Shown here piece by piece: positions 1 to 9,795 of a DNA stretch of 64,000 nucleotides (the stretch's first letter is position 1; every line of letters starts with the position of its first letter). Under the pieces are notes generated by a model. It ran no database searches. It worked only from the letters and a program-made list of their open reading frames with translations, and was not told the DNA's origin. Location of the stretch: assembly GCA_963765875.1 (NCBI GenBank), contig CAVXYK010000029.1, forward strand, positions 62,001 to 126,000, given 5' to 3'. The position numbers and the translations under genes are program-made. The DNA is from JAWKOK01 sp963765875 (lineage in GTDB: Bacteria > Chloroflexota > Anaerolineae > Caldilineales > Caldilineaceae).

Positions 1-349
1 CAAGAAATTTGCCGGCCTCCGTCGGCTGAACCAAGGTGCCACCGACACTGATCCAACGAGTCGAACCACCCTGAGCCACGCCCACAACCAACACGGCTAC
101 AAGCGATACCACAAAGAACAGATAAGCAGGCAGTGCCAGCAACTCCATATTGCGGTAATCAAAAAGAGCGGCAAGCATCAGTATGACGAGGCCCAGACCG
201 ACAAAAAGCGTCTGGCGTGTCCAGTAGTCAGTTAGGTCAATCGTGGTAATTGTTGCACTGTATATCATTGCAATGCCGATGCCGCAAAGAATGATTACGG
301 CAATCAGCAAGGGCCAGTCGAAATTTCGCCAACTATATTCATGTCTCAT
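1..349 (-). CDS. rodA: RodA/FtsW-family peptidoglycan polymerase (N-terminal part only)
   Basis: The reading frame starts at 349 (MRHEYSWRNFDWPLL) and runs off the left edge, giving about 116 residues. It shows an N-terminal helix with the IAVIILCGIGIAMIYSATI pattern, two more hydrophobic segments, and the GGSTRWISVGG-type loop followed by QPTEAGKFL that is typical of SEDS glycosyltransferases (QPSE-K in most members). SEDS proteins polymerise lipid II with a class B PBP. As the last visible gene of a cluster that carries mrdA and mreBCD, RodA is more likely than FtsW. The start lies 23 bases past the minD stop. Only the first few membrane segments can be seen. Confidence 0.88.
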   Translation of the reverse strand, partial: MRHEYSWRNFDWPLLIAVIILCGIGIAMIYSATITTIDLTDYWTRQTLFVGLGLVILMLAALFDYRNMELLALPAYLFFVVSLVAVLVVGVAQGGSTRWISVGGTLVQPTEAGKFL

Positions 350-372
350 ACGATTACGTCTTCATCGATCGG

Positions 373-1164
373 CTACCTACCAAACATCCGTGCGAACAGA
401 CCACGGAGTCCAGGCTCCCTAAAGCGCATTAGGGGTACATTTTCGCCCAGAATTCTGTGTGCGATATTCATATAGGCCTGGCTGACGGAAAGACTCTTGT
501 CTAATGCCGCAGGGATACCCCTGTCGGTCGTCAGAATGATCTGATCGTCTTCCGGCACAACACCAAGCAAGTCAACTGCCAGTATATCAAGAATATCATC
601 GATGCCGCGCAGGTCGCCATATCGTGCCAGGCGGGGATTGTATCGATTGATCACAAGGCCCGGTTGGCTATTCCAATCCCGTTCCAACAAATAGATTACC
701 TTGTCGGCATCGCGCAGAGCGCTAACGTCCGGTGTCGTGATAATCAGTGTCCGATCTGACGGTGCGATCGCATTCTCAAAACCATGCTCGATGCCGGCAG
801 GTGAATCGATGAGTACGATATCGGCCATCTGGCGCAACTGAACACAGAGGGTCATCATTTGTTCGGCAGTTACATCCGACTTCTCACGCGTCTGTGCAGC
901 CGCCAACATATAAAGGTGATCAACTCGGGTATCACGTACCAGGGCCTGCTGTAGTTGGCATCGCTCCTCAACCACATCAAGCAAGTCATAGACAATCCGA
1001 TTCTCCAGGCCAAGGACCAGATCGAGATTGCGCAATCCAATATCGGCATCAACTGTGATAACGCGTTTCCCCAACAATGCCAGTGCTGTTGCGATGTTGG
1101 CAACGGTCGTTGTCTTGCCAACACCGCCCTTACCAGATGTTGCTGTGATGATCGTCCCAGGCAT
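373..1164 (-). CDS. minD: Septum-site-determining ATPase MinD
   Basis: A 263-residue ParA/MinD-type ATPase. The deviant Walker A GKGGVGKT is at residues 11-18, the switch-I-like DADIGLRNLD at 39-48 and Walker B IVLIDSPAG near 116-124. The last residues (GLRGLFARMFGR) form a short basic amphipathic helix, the membrane-targeting sequence MinD uses to bind the bilayer in its ATP form. MinD recruits MinC to block FtsZ assembly away from mid-cell. The gene follows minC with a 135-base gap and precedes the rodA fragment. No minE was seen in the visible part, so a MinJ/DivIVA-type or other topological factor may act; that is inference. Confidence 0.95.
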   Translation of the reverse strand: MPGTIITATSGKGGVGKTTTVANIATALALLGKRVITVDADIGLRNLDLVLGLENRIVYDLLDVVEERCQLQQALVRDTRVDHLYMLAAAQTREKSDVTAEQMMTLCVQLRQMADIVLIDSPAGIEHGFENAIAPSDRTLIITTPDVSALRDADKVIYLLERDWNSQPGLVINRYNPRLARYGDLRGIDDILDILAVDLLGVVPEDDQIILTTDRGIPAALDKSLSVSQAYMNIAHRILGENVPLMRFREPGLRGLFARMFGR

Positions 1165-1299
1165 GTAGTCTTCGTCGTTTCTGTGATGATGGTTCCATCG
1201 AATGGGATTTGAGACGTAGGCTAGCCAATCAGGCTATGTATCCTGTCGATTTATCATTCTGTCAGGCATTCACGCCTCGCGCCAAGACAGCGAAGACGA

Positions 1300-2448
1300 T
1301 CAACTACCCAAGAGCACTGAACGGAAACCGCGTCGAGCGTGCTGCCACGGTCGGATAACAAGTTTGCCCTCGTCAATGAACGCCACTTGCGGCACAACCG
1401 GTTCGTCAGGATTGCGTTTTTCTCGGGGCCGACCATTGCTCTGGCCTGGACCAACAGAAATGATGTTGGCGATACGTAGTTGTGTCGGCTCCAACATCAG
1501 CGCGCTGACAATCACGTTGCTATCGCCCTCTGCGCCGGCATGGGCAATACCCCGCAATCGCCCCCAGACCATGACATCTCCAGAGCTGACGATTTGCCCC
1601 CCTGGATTGACATCGCCAATGACGACAACACTTTCCTGCCTGCGCAGTACATGGCCCGAGCGTAGGTTTCCCCGATAAACAAAGTACGTCTGTCCCTCTT
1701 CATTCGAGTCAGCGTATACAGCTTCGTTCTGTACTTCTTTATCAGGGTTATCCAATTTAGAGGCCAGGCCAAGCGTCATTGCAGACTGGAACGTTCGTTC
1801 CGACCCGGTGCGAATGAGGCCGACAGAAAGGCTGTATTTATGAAGAATGGCACAGACTTGATCTAGTTCGGGCTCAACCAGAGGACGAGGTCCCGTGTTA
1901 AGTGCGACCTGACCACCCCGAAAGAAACCTGAAGCCTCTTCAAGTCTTCTATCCAAATTTGCGACCATGTGACTCCAATCACCAACGCCCAGTTCGATGG
2001 CCACGCCATCGCTCCGCCCCTTGATGGTGATCTTGTCATCACTGTTGGTCTCAGGCGTCTCTTCGTCGCCCGTATCATGCTCGAATTGATTGGCGTTAAT
2101 TGGGGCACTCTCTTCGCGTGTTGTGCTTACTTCAGCCTCAACAAAATCACGGTGTTCAGGCTCGGTTTCCCCCTGCTGAACACCTAGCGAACGCTCCCAT
2201 TCTTCATTCAGCGACGGATGCGTCTGCTGATCGATTTCCGTTATATCATCTAACAGATCGGCTACTTTGGTCAACACCGGGTTTTGCTCGCCATCCTGCT
2301 CAGAAAGCCTGCCTTCACTTTTCCCATTGCCGAGTGCTGTCGAGGAGGCGCTCTGTTCCGTATCCAGGGTCTCTTCATCCATGGTATCTTTTGCCCCTGG
2401 GACGCTGTTCTGTCCAGCCTCATTCCGATGATTGCTAAAATCACTCAT
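1300..2448 (-). CDS. minC: Septum-site-determining protein MinC with long acidic N-terminal region
   Basis: A 382-residue protein, well above the usual 220-270. The last ~110 residues are the MinC C-terminal beta-helix domain (RSGHVLRRQESVVVIGDVNPGG, then GDVMVWGRLRGIAHAGAEGD and IANIISV), which binds MinD and FtsZ. The middle part (DGVAIELGVGDWSHMVANLD) fits the N-terminal inhibitory domain. The first ~140 residues are Glu/Asp/Ser/Thr-rich and look disordered. The start overlaps the mrdA stop by 8 bases, indicating translational coupling. MinC with MinD prevents polar Z-rings. The acidic leader is the unusual part and has no assigned role. Confidence 0.92.
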   Translation of the reverse strand: MSDFSNHRNEAGQNSVPGAKDTMDEETLDTEQSASSTALGNGKSEGRLSEQDGEQNPVLTKVADLLDDITEIDQQTHPSLNEEWERSLGVQQGETEPEHRDFVEAEVSTTREESAPINANQFEHDTGDEETPETNSDDKITIKGRSDGVAIELGVGDWSHMVANLDRRLEEASGFFRGGQVALNTGPRPLVEPELDQVCAILHKYSLSVGLIRTGSERTFQSAMTLGLASKLDNPDKEVQNEAVYADSNEEGQTYFVYRGNLRSGHVLRRQESVVVIGDVNPGGQIVSSGDVMVWGRLRGIAHAGAEGDSNVIVSALMLEPTQLRIANIISVGPGQSNGRPREKRNPDEPVVPQVAFIDEGKLVIRPWQHARRGFRSVLLGS

Positions 2449-4671
2449 TTGGCGGCAGCTCCTGAAGCGGGCTAATTTCGCGGAAATAGGTTTCCAACGC
2501 CTTCTGCGTCACCGGCACCGCTGTCTCTGAACCCTCACCGCCATCGTACACAAATGTCACGACAGCGATTTCCGGATTCTCATACGGAGCATAGCCAACA
2601 AACCATGCATGGGTCGGAAGGTTATCCTCATCATCACGGCGGCAATCTTCTTCTTCCGGAATGTACTCGCAGAACTCTGCTGTCCCGGTTTTGCCCGCCA
2701 CCGTCACACCGGGGACACGGGCATTCGGGGCTGTGCCGTAATCAGTATTCACGACACTCCACATTCCCTCCTGCACCAATTCTAGCACACCTTCGTCAAG
2801 GGGCAGTTGCCTCAGTGCATTTGGCTCGAAATCCCGTTGCAATCCACCCGCAGAATCCACAACCTGGTGGACAATTTGCGGCTGGTAAATGGTACCGCCA
2901 TTGGCCACAGCCGTGGTACTCACAAGAACCTGCAAGGGCGTAGAGAGCACGTATCCCTGTCCGATGGCCATGTTGTAGCTATCGCCGGTGGTCCAGCTTT
3001 CGGCATAGAGCTGACGCTTCCACTGATCATCCGGGATGACGGCTTCCACCTCACCCGGCAGATCGATGCCCGTCGGTTCGCCATAGCCGAAACGAGCCGC
3101 CCACTCAGCCAGCCGTCTTTGTCCTAGCCCCTCAAAATCGGCCTGTGGATAGCCACCGCCGATCCAGTAAAAGAAAATATCGTTGGAGAGTGCCAAGGCC
3201 TGAACCACATTGATCGCGCCGTGGACGATGCCCAGCTTATGGTTCCAACTCACAAACTCCTGAGCCTGCGAGAGATCATTGGGAAAGAACTGATTGGCCA
3301 AATAGATCGGCCCACCGTCGACAACAGTTGTCCGCCCACTGATAACATTTTCCTGAATCGCCGCGGTTGCCGGTACCATCTTGAAGGTCGACCCAGGCGG
3401 ATAGAGACCGCCAATGGCGTAGTTGATGAGTGGTCGACGCTCATCTTGTTCTAGCGCCAGGTAGTCCTCATTGATGCTCTCAGCGAAAATATTGTTGTCG
3501 TAGGAAGGCAAACTAACCATGCCCAAAATCGCGCCCGTCTGCGGATTCATGGCGATACTGACGCCCCAAGGGGCCTCGGCTTCTTCCATCTGCACGACCA
3601 GTTCATCGTGCATGGCCCGCTGCAACCGCAGGTCAATGTTGAGAATCAAATTCGATCCGGGCACCGGTTCAATCACCTGTCCCACCGTACGCATCTCGCG
3701 GCCCAAGATGTCGACCTCAAGATTCTTGAAGCCAGGCAGGCCACGCAGTTCTCTCTGATACGAATATTCCAATCCATTCAATCCGACACGTTCGTTTGGG
3801 TTTGAGTACCCATTCGCTCTGTACTCGTCAGCCACCACCGCCGGAATCGGCCCCATAAAACCGAGGATGTGGCTTACCAGGTCGCCATAGACATACTCAC
3901 GAACAGGAACCTCATTGACGCGAATGGCCGGAATCCGAAAGCTCTCCTCAACAATTTCGAATGCAGAAATACGATCCACAAGATCCAGAGACCGGCACTG
4001 GTTCGGAAGCGCTACCCTGCCGCCCCAGCTGAACCGAACGCTGGACCAGCGCAACCAGGCCCTTCAATGGCGAGTGGCTGGCTGATATCCGGGATCAATA
4101 TCGGAGCAGGCGGTTCTGGAGGCGCTTGATCCTCTTCTTCGTCCTCGTCATCTTCAGGGATCTCTTCAGCCAGGCCGGGAACCAAAACATAGTCCAGCTC
4201 TAGCCCAACGTCTTCAACAGTTTCAGCAAAATCGACGCGGCCCAGTTTACGAAACATCAATTCGCCGATTCGAATGGCAATTTCCGTATCCGTGTCTGCC
4301 CCGATCAGGCGCAACACCTTCTCGATCTCAGCGGCTTCCTCATCAATCTCCGTATCGGGATCGTCGGTCGGCGTTTCATCCGGCACGAGTGAAATCTCAA
4401 AACTAGGTCGGTTCCTGGTTAGAATCTGTCCCGTTTTGTCATACATAACACCCCGTGGCGCTGGAACTTCAACCAGACGGAATCGATTGTCATCTGAATC
4501 TTCTCGAAACGTATCTCCCCGAATGATCTGAATCTGATAGAGCCGCCCAGTGAGCAACACAAAGACCGAAACCATAAGAACCCGAAACAGCACCATAAAA
4601 ATACGGGCTGTGTTGGTCTCAGTTCGGTCTTCATCATATTCATCGGACGACGATCTTTGCTCAAACATCAA
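2441..4671 (-). CDS. mrdA: Penicillin-binding protein 2 (class B transpeptidase), frame disrupted
   Basis: Two abutting frames make one PBP2. The 219-residue N-terminal part (4671-4012) has a membrane anchor and the pedestal start VPAPRGVMYDKTGQILTRN; the 537-residue C-terminal part (from about 4054 down) has REYVYGDLVSHILGFMG and the transpeptidase motifs STFK, SND and KTGTAEF. The frame is lost between about 4070 and 3975, where the expected text jumps from PLAIEG to LVDRISAFEIVEES. PBP2 cross-links peptidoglycan during elongation with RodA and MreBCD, so a true null would be surprising and a sequence error is likely. A second oddity is an acidic, proline-rich insertion (EDDEDEEEDQAPPEPPAP) just before the break. 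Confidence 0.9.
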
Positions 4672-4729
4672 TTATCTCAGAATACCCTTGGTACAATCCA
4701 CAGGACTCGCGGCGTCTTCGCGTTCAACA

Positions 4730-5278
4730 TCACTGAAAAACCGAAACTGTTTCCGGGGTCTCAGGAATCCGGTTCAGGATCGGGACCAAGAGCAACATCA
4801 GAACCGTATTATAGGCAATCGAAGGCAAAATCACCTGTTGTACCGTTTCCCAGAATGGAAGACGATGGCTCAGGACATCAGCACCCGTCAACGTAACCAG
4901 TCCGTCCAACACAAATAGCATGCCGGTGTAGACGGCGCCATAGGTCAGCGTGCCCAATATAATCGCCCCCAACGGAACAAACAGATTGAAGCGGGACAGG
5001 GTTGTGTGCCCAAAGCCGGCCACCGCGACAGCGGCCATCAATGCCAAGCTCGAACTGCCAAACGGACCGCCACTAAAAATATCCAGAAAGAGACCGCCAA
5101 TGAACGCCCAAACCACCCCTGCTCGCGGCCCGTATAGGAGCGTACCGACGATAACCAACAGAAGTACGAGATCCGGTTTGACACCGGCAATGGTAAGGCG
5201 GTTGAAAGCCGTCGACTGCAGGAGCGCGGCAACGGCCATCAGCGGCACCATCAGGTAGTAAAGCGTACCCCTTCTCAT
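4730..5278 (-). CDS. mreD: Rod shape-determining membrane protein MreD
   Basis: A 182-residue polytopic membrane protein with about five hydrophobic helices. It carries the MreD-type segment GVKPDLVLLLVIVGTLLYGP, then GVVWAFIGGLFLDIFSGGPFG, the family's most conserved stretch (gG-fxDlxSgxp-G). It sits between mreC and mrdA with 19- and 58-base gaps, the standard mreBCD-mrdA order. MreD is a membrane component of the elongasome that links MreC to the RodA/PBP2 synthase. No oddities. Confidence 0.92.
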   Translation of the reverse strand: MRRGTLYYLMVPLMAVAALLQSTAFNRLTIAGVKPDLVLLLVIVGTLLYGPRAGVVWAFIGGLFLDIFSGGPFGSSSLALMAAVAVAGFGHTTLSRFNLFVPLGAIILGTLTYGAVYTGMLFVLDGLVTLTGADVLSHRLPFWETVQQVILPSIAYNTVLMLLLVPILNRIPETPETVSVFQ

Positions 5279-5297
5279 TCGTTGGCTGTCACTCCTT

Positions 5298-6353
5298 TTA
5301 CGGCAAGCCTTCTGCGTCTAGATCTGCTGCGTCTGGATTTTCAGGGGCTGAATCGTCCAAAGTTGAACCCTCAACAGGCACGATTACCTCTCCGTCGCTC
5401 CCTGCTTCATCACCTGATATCACACCGGCTGGTTCTGTTTCTCCTGCCGGGGCCTCATCAACCGGAATCGGCTCCGGAAGCAGATCCGGAAGTAGATCTG
5501 GAACGGTCTCCAGTGGATCGAAATTCGTAACCACCATCACGAGTTCCAAGCTACCGAAATCAACCGTAGGCCGCACAACAGCCTGCTGAAACACATCGAT
5601 ATCACGTTGTAAGATCTCAAGTACCTGCCCGACCGGAATCCCTTTGGGAAAATTGCCGCCCAGACCGGACGTCAATACAACCTCGCCGACGCTGAATAGC
5701 CCACCCTGGGGGATGTAGTCCATCACCAGATCGGCGCCAGGCGTGCCCCTCAGCACACCGTTGAGACGACTGCTCTGCAGCAATGCGTTGACCGAGCTAC
5801 TGGCATCGGTAATCAATAGAACCTTGGATGTCGTATTCGTCACCTCACTAATACGTCCAACCAATCCCTGGTCTGTCAACACTGGCATGCCAACACCAAT
5901 GCCATGCGTGCTACCAAGATCAAGCATGATAAAGTCCAGGAAATTGTTGCTCTCCTGTCCAATCACTCGTGCAACGATCTGGGCCCCTCGTAGTTCCAAT
6001 CCAGGACGCGTCTGAGCGAAATTCAGCATTTCACGTAGCTGCTGATTTTCGCCTTCCACTTCACGCAACTGGAAATTCTCAACGACAAGGCTTGAGTTGA
6101 TCTGTTCAAGCTCCGAGTTGCGCTGGCGCATGGTACGCAACTCGACCAGAAAACTGAACAGATCCGTGACGTTCTCAGTAGCGCCCGTCGCGCTAACCTG
6201 CGCCGGGGAGGTCAACTGAGTCACAAAACTCTGCACAGCTTTAAGCTGGCCCGTCTGCTGCAGCGCCATAATCATCAACGCCGCCAACGAGAGAAGTAGC
6301 AGGCGAATCCCAATGTCGCCAATAGACCAGGATCGTCGTTCCGTATTACGCAT
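5298..6353 (-). CDS. mreC: Rod shape-determining protein MreC
   Basis: A 351-residue bitopic protein. It has a short cytoplasmic start, one membrane helix (residues ~12-28), a coiled coil (about 55-105, RQRNSELEQINSSLVVENFQLREVEGENQQL) and the MreC beta domain with VIGQESNNFLDFIMLDLGSTHGI, GMPVLTDQGLVGRI and LMDYIPQGGLFSVGEVVLTSG-like text. MreC scaffolds PBP2 in the elongasome. An acidic, Pro/Asp-rich tail of about 65 residues follows the conserved part (GDEAGSDGEVIVPVEGS) and is probably disordered outside the membrane. The gene lies 120 bases after mreB and 19 bases before mreD. Confidence 0.93.
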   Translation of the reverse strand: MRNTERRSWSIGDIGIRLLLLSLAALMIMALQQTGQLKAVQSFVTQLTSPAQVSATGATENVTDLFSFLVELRTMRQRNSELEQINSSLVVENFQLREVEGENQQLREMLNFAQTRPGLELRGAQIVARVIGQESNNFLDFIMLDLGSTHGIGVGMPVLTDQGLVGRISEVTNTTSKVLLITDASSSVNALLQSSRLNGVLRGTPGADLVMDYIPQGGLFSVGEVVLTSGLGGNFPKGIPVGQVLEILQRDIDVFQQAVVRPTVDFGSLELVMVVTNFDPLETVPDLLPDLLPEPIPVDEAPAGETEPAGVISGDEAGSDGEVIVPVEGSTLDDSAPENPDAADLDAEGLP

Positions 6354-6473
6354 AGAAATGTGTTCGAGAAAGAATACCGAAACCTCGGAGCCAGAGGAGA
6401 AGACAGCAAATCCAACAGATGTAACGAACAGACGTCAAGATAAAGCTCGAGCAAACCGATCTAACGCACCAGT

Positions 6474-7544
6474 CTAACGAATTGTACTCTTACGCTGCAT
6501 ACTGGTCAGCGTCTCCCGATAGAATTCCGGCTTTTCCAGAATCATGCCGGTCCCCATCACCACAGCCGTGAGCGGATTGTCCGCAACATAGACATGCATG
6601 CGTGTTTCATCCTGCAGACGTTGAGCCAGACCCTGCAACAACGCACCGCCACCCGCCAGAACCACACCGTATTCCATCAAGTCTGCAACCAATTCAGGAG
6701 GCGTCTCATCCAGCGTTCCCTTGACGGAATCAACGATAACATCCACGGAACCCGAGAGCGCCTCACGAATTTCTACCGAGCTGACCTCAACCGCCTCAGG
6801 CAATCCCGTGATCAGGTTGCGTCCACGCAGAATCATCGTACGTTCCCGTTCCATGGGATAGGCTGAGCCAATCTCGATTTTTGTGCGTTCAGCCATACGC
6901 TCACCGATCAGCAGATTATACTTCTGTCGGGCATAGTTGATGATATCCTCGTTCATCTCATCGCCGGCCACCCGAATCGAACGCGATACGACGATGCCGC
7001 CCAGCGAAATCACAGCAACTTCAGTGGTTCCGCCGCCGATATCCACGATCATCGAACCAACGGACTCAGTCACCGGCAATCCCGCGCCGATGGCCGCCGC
7101 CATCGGCTCTTCAACCAGGCCGGCCTCACGCGCACCCGCGCTGATGGCAGCGTCTCGAACAGCACGCTTTTCCACCTCTGTCACGCCCGAGGGGATGCCG
7201 ATGACGACACGGGGGCGTGCTGTGCCAAACGCACGGTTGCCATGGACCTTGCCGATGAAATGGTGGATCATCTGCTCGGTCACATCAAAATCAGAAATGA
7301 CGCCGTCTTGCAGAGGACGAATGGCGACAATATGCGCCGGCGTACGGCCAACCATCTCCTTGGCCTCGGTACCGATCGCTTTGACTGCATTGCGTCGTCG
7401 CGATGATCGATCGATGGCAACAACCGATGGCTCGTTGATGACAATCCCTCGGTTTTTCACATGGACCAATGTATTGGCGGTACCTAGATCGATACCGATA
7501 TCCAAAGAAAAAAGGCCCAGTAGCCGATCAAACGGGTTGATCAC
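6474..7544 (-). CDS. mreB: Actin-like cell-shape protein MreB
   Basis: A 356-residue actin fold of the expected MreB length. Phosphate-1 motif DIGIDLGTANTLVHVKNRGI lies at about residues 15-34, phosphate-2 MIVDIGGGTTEVAVISLGG at about 165, and adenosine motif VVLAGGGALLQGLAQRL near 300. It polymerises under the membrane and positions the elongation synthases encoded just downstream (mreC, mreD, mrdA, rodA). It is the first gene of the minus-strand shape operon, behind a 260-base leader that contains the extended -10 promoter at 7807-7815. The family identification is secure. Confidence 0.97.
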   Translation of the reverse strand: MINPFDRLLGLFSLDIGIDLGTANTLVHVKNRGIVINEPSVVAIDRSSRRRNAVKAIGTEAKEMVGRTPAHIVAIRPLQDGVISDFDVTEQMIHHFIGKVHGNRAFGTARPRVVIGIPSGVTEVEKRAVRDAAISAGAREAGLVEEPMAAAIGAGLPVTESVGSMIVDIGGGTTEVAVISLGGIVVSRSIRVAGDEMNEDIINYARQKYNLLIGERMAERTKIEIGSAYPMERERTMILRGRNLITGLPEAVEVSSVEIREALSGSVDVIVDSVKGTLDETPPELVADLMEYGVVLAGGGALLQGLAQRLQDETRMHVYVADNPLTAVVMGTGMILEKPEFYRETLTSMQRKSTIR

Positions 7545-7806
7545 GCGTTAGCTCCAAGTAGGCACAATGGTTGGCAGGGCGCTTCGCAAATAGACGAATT
7601 CGATTGTGAACGGACACAAAAAACCTGCACAAACAAAACGTCCTTCTGAGATTCGAAAGCCACGCTTATTAGTCAATAGTTGCCACTGCTTGTCCGGGGT
7701 ATCTACTCTTGTCTGGACAGACCGGAAGCCCACGCATAAATACCCGAGTTGAGTTATCCCTATCCTTTTGCCTATTCATAGAAAATTGATAGACAAATCA
7801 AGCCAA

Positions 7807-7815
7807 ATTATACCA
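7807..7815 (-). promoter_or_regulatory. Extended -10 promoter of the mre/min operon
   Basis: Read on the minus strand the site is TGGTATAAT, a perfect extended -10. No good -35 lies 16-18 bases upstream, as is usual for extended -10 promoters. A start near 7800 would give a leader of about 255 nt before mreB. Confidence 0.6.
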
Positions 7816-8094
7816 TAATCGATCCATTGCCGGAAAAGATCTCTACATTTTCCGAAGATATCCCGCACCAACTGCCAGAGAAAACTTGGCAGAGCCAGCG
7901 TCGCCACAACGTTCACGCAATGCAATAGCCATGAACGAGCCAGCTGATAACCGGATTCACACCAAATCCATGACGAATCCTCCGACATACCTCGCGATCC
8001 TCGGGCCAGATCCTGGCTCCAGAGTTGACCGAAGCCAGGCAGCGCAAGCAAAGCAGGAAAGGACGTCCATCGGCCCCGCATCGACCCATCGATG

Positions 8095-8103
8095 TGGTAT
8101 AAT
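8095..8103 (+). promoter_or_regulatory. Extended -10 promoter of tilS, implying a leaderless transcript
   Basis: TGGTATAAT ends at 8103 and the preferred tilS ATG is at 8111. With initiation 6-8 bases after the -10, transcription would begin at or next to the start codon, so the message would be leaderless. No Shine-Dalgarno precedes the ATG, which fits. Confidence 0.6.
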
Positions 8104-8110
8104 TCCAACC

Positions 8111-9778
8111 ATGACCGTTCGAACCCATGCACCTGAAGACCCATCTTCAACAGAAGAAAAATCCAGGTTGCTGACAATCGTTCAACGCAACTGGATCAAC
8201 CACCAACTCGCACCGCTCGCACACCATGACGGACCAATTCCAGTGGTGATCGGCGTCAGTGGCGGCGCAGATAGCGTCTGCCTGCTTCACGTGCTGCACG
8301 AGCTGTCCGGCGACCTTGCGCTGAACATACACGTCGCTCATCTCAACCACAATCTACGACCCGAGTCGACTGAAGACGCTCAGTTCGTCGCATCGCTCTG
8401 CCGGCAGCTTGACCTGCCCTATCATGAGTCAACACTGGATGCTGATGCACTGGCTCATGCACCTGGAGGTCTGGAGGACGCTGCACGACGTGCCAGATAT
8501 GCGTTCCTGTGCCATATTGCACACCAAGCTCTCTACAACGAAACAGGTCATGACCAGGTTCCCTTGATTGCAGTCGCCCACAACATGGACGATCAGGCGG
8601 AGACACTGTTGCTAAACCTCATACGCGGCAGCGGCTTACGTGGCCTTGGCGGCATGCGCTGGCGGACGAAGATCGGCTGGCCGCACCTGACGTCGGCAGA
8701 GCCGGGCGATGACTCGAAACCGGCCTGGTTGATTCGACCGCTGCTCAATATCCGTCGCAGCGAGATTGAAGCATTCCTCACCCAGCGGGGCCTTGCCTGG
8801 CGTGAGGACAGCAGCAACAGCGAGCTTCACTTCTCACGCAACCTGCTACGGCATCAAATCCTACCCCAACTGACCACGATCAACCCCAACGTTGTCGGGA
8901 CCCTGACACGCACGGCACAGATTGTGGCCGATGACGTAGACCGACTCGAACAGATCGATCATGCGTTGATGGCCGATCTGAGGCTGACCGAACCGGCAAC
9001 AGACGAAGGACTGGAGCGCATCAGCCTTGACTATGGCCGGTTTGCCGCGCTCAAACCACCTCAGCAACGGGGCGTACTGCGGGCGGCCATCGATCAATTG
9101 CCCGGCGGTCTATACGGCGTCGACGCGGCATCCATTGCTCGGCTGCTCTGCGAATTACAGCGTGGCTCTGATCCCGGCAGCCCCCGCCCTACTAGCGGCC
9201 CGCATTCACTTATCGGCTCGATTGCCTGGACATTTCTATCCGGGGCATCCAGAGCATCCAGGGGCTCCCGAGCCTCCTCAACGCAAAATCACAGAGCGGC
9301 CCAGCTTATCCTACATCTTGACAGCGTAGCGCCCGTGGGGGCTTGGGGACCGCAGCTGGACCAGGAGAGCAGACCGGTCGAACTACCTGAATCCGGCATC
9401 GTGCAGGTAGACGGCTGGCGACTGCTCGTCGAGCGGCTTCCCTCAACCGAGCTTCCTGCAGATTGGGACGAAGTATCTTCATGGCAGGCGTTTCTGGATG
9501 CAGACAAGATTGGCCGCCCAGAGCTCTCAAAACCAGCGAACGGTCTGCGCATTGCCCCTTTGGGCATGGCCGGACAGACCCGAATGCTAGGCAATCTGTT
9601 CACCGATGAAAAGATTCACGTCTCACTACGCGAAAGGTGGCCGCTGTTGGTCAACGGCGATCGGGACCTGACGGATGAAGACCATATCCTCTGGGTGTGC
9701 GGGCTAAGATCGGGACACAGCGCCCGTATCACCGACAATACAGTCAACGTACTGGCTCTCACATGGGAGCCGACCTAG
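8111..9778 (+). CDS. tilS: tRNA(Ile)-lysidine synthase TilS
   Basis: A 555-residue N-type ATP pyrophosphatase. The PP-loop VIGVSGGADSVCLLHVL is at about residues 45-60, followed by HVAHLNHNLRPESTEDAQFV, the HNMDDQAETLLLNLIRGSGL region, and IRPLLNIRRSEIEAFLTQRGLAW. The C-terminal region carries a TilS substrate-binding-like domain. TilS converts C34 of tRNA-Ile(CAU) to lysidine, switching its decoding from AUG to AUA. The start chosen is the ATG right after the -10 box; an upstream in-frame ATG at 7886 would add 75 residues of unconserved text. A small gene follows after 17 bases. Confidence 0.94.
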   Translation: MTVRTHAPEDPSSTEEKSRLLTIVQRNWINHQLAPLAHHDGPIPVVIGVSGGADSVCLLHVLHELSGDLALNIHVAHLNHNLRPESTEDAQFVASLCRQLDLPYHESTLDADALAHAPGGLEDAARRARYAFLCHIAHQALYNETGHDQVPLIAVAHNMDDQAETLLLNLIRGSGLRGLGGMRWRTKIGWPHLTSAEPGDDSKPAWLIRPLLNIRRSEIEAFLTQRGLAWREDSSNSELHFSRNLLRHQILPQLTTINPNVVGTLTRTAQIVADDVDRLEQIDHALMADLRLTEPATDEGLERISLDYGRFAALKPPQQRGVLRAAIDQLPGGLYGVDAASIARLLCELQRGSDPGSPRPTSGPHSLIGSIAWTFLSGASRASRGSRASSTQNHRAAQLILHLDSVAPVGAWGPQLDQESRPVELPESGIVQVDGWRLLVERLPSTELPADWDEVSSWQAFLDADKIGRPELSKPANGLRIAPLGMAGQTRMLGNLFTDEKIHVSLRERWPLLVNGDRDLTDEDHILWVCGLRSGHSARITDNTVNVLALTWEPT

Positions 9779-9795
9779 GTAGGACCCCAATATAG

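Larger units (their letters stand above)
7545..8110. other. Divergent intergenic region between mreB and tilS
   Basis: 566 bases with promoters pointing both ways (listed separately). An open frame in phase with tilS extends upstream to 7886, but its extra 75 residues lack a conserved pattern and the extension spans the tilS promoter. No RNA gene or repeat was recognised. Confidence 0.6.

Noticed and set aside
7886..8110. N-terminal extension of TilS
   Set aside because: The extra 75 residues are unconserved and would span the tilS promoter; the downstream ATG fits the family's start.
9139..9290. Low-complexity stretch in tilS (Gly-Ala-Ser-Arg repeats) as a possible inserted repeat
   Set aside because: The CATCCAG/GGAGCC text is short, imperfect and in frame; not enough inverted symmetry to call an element.
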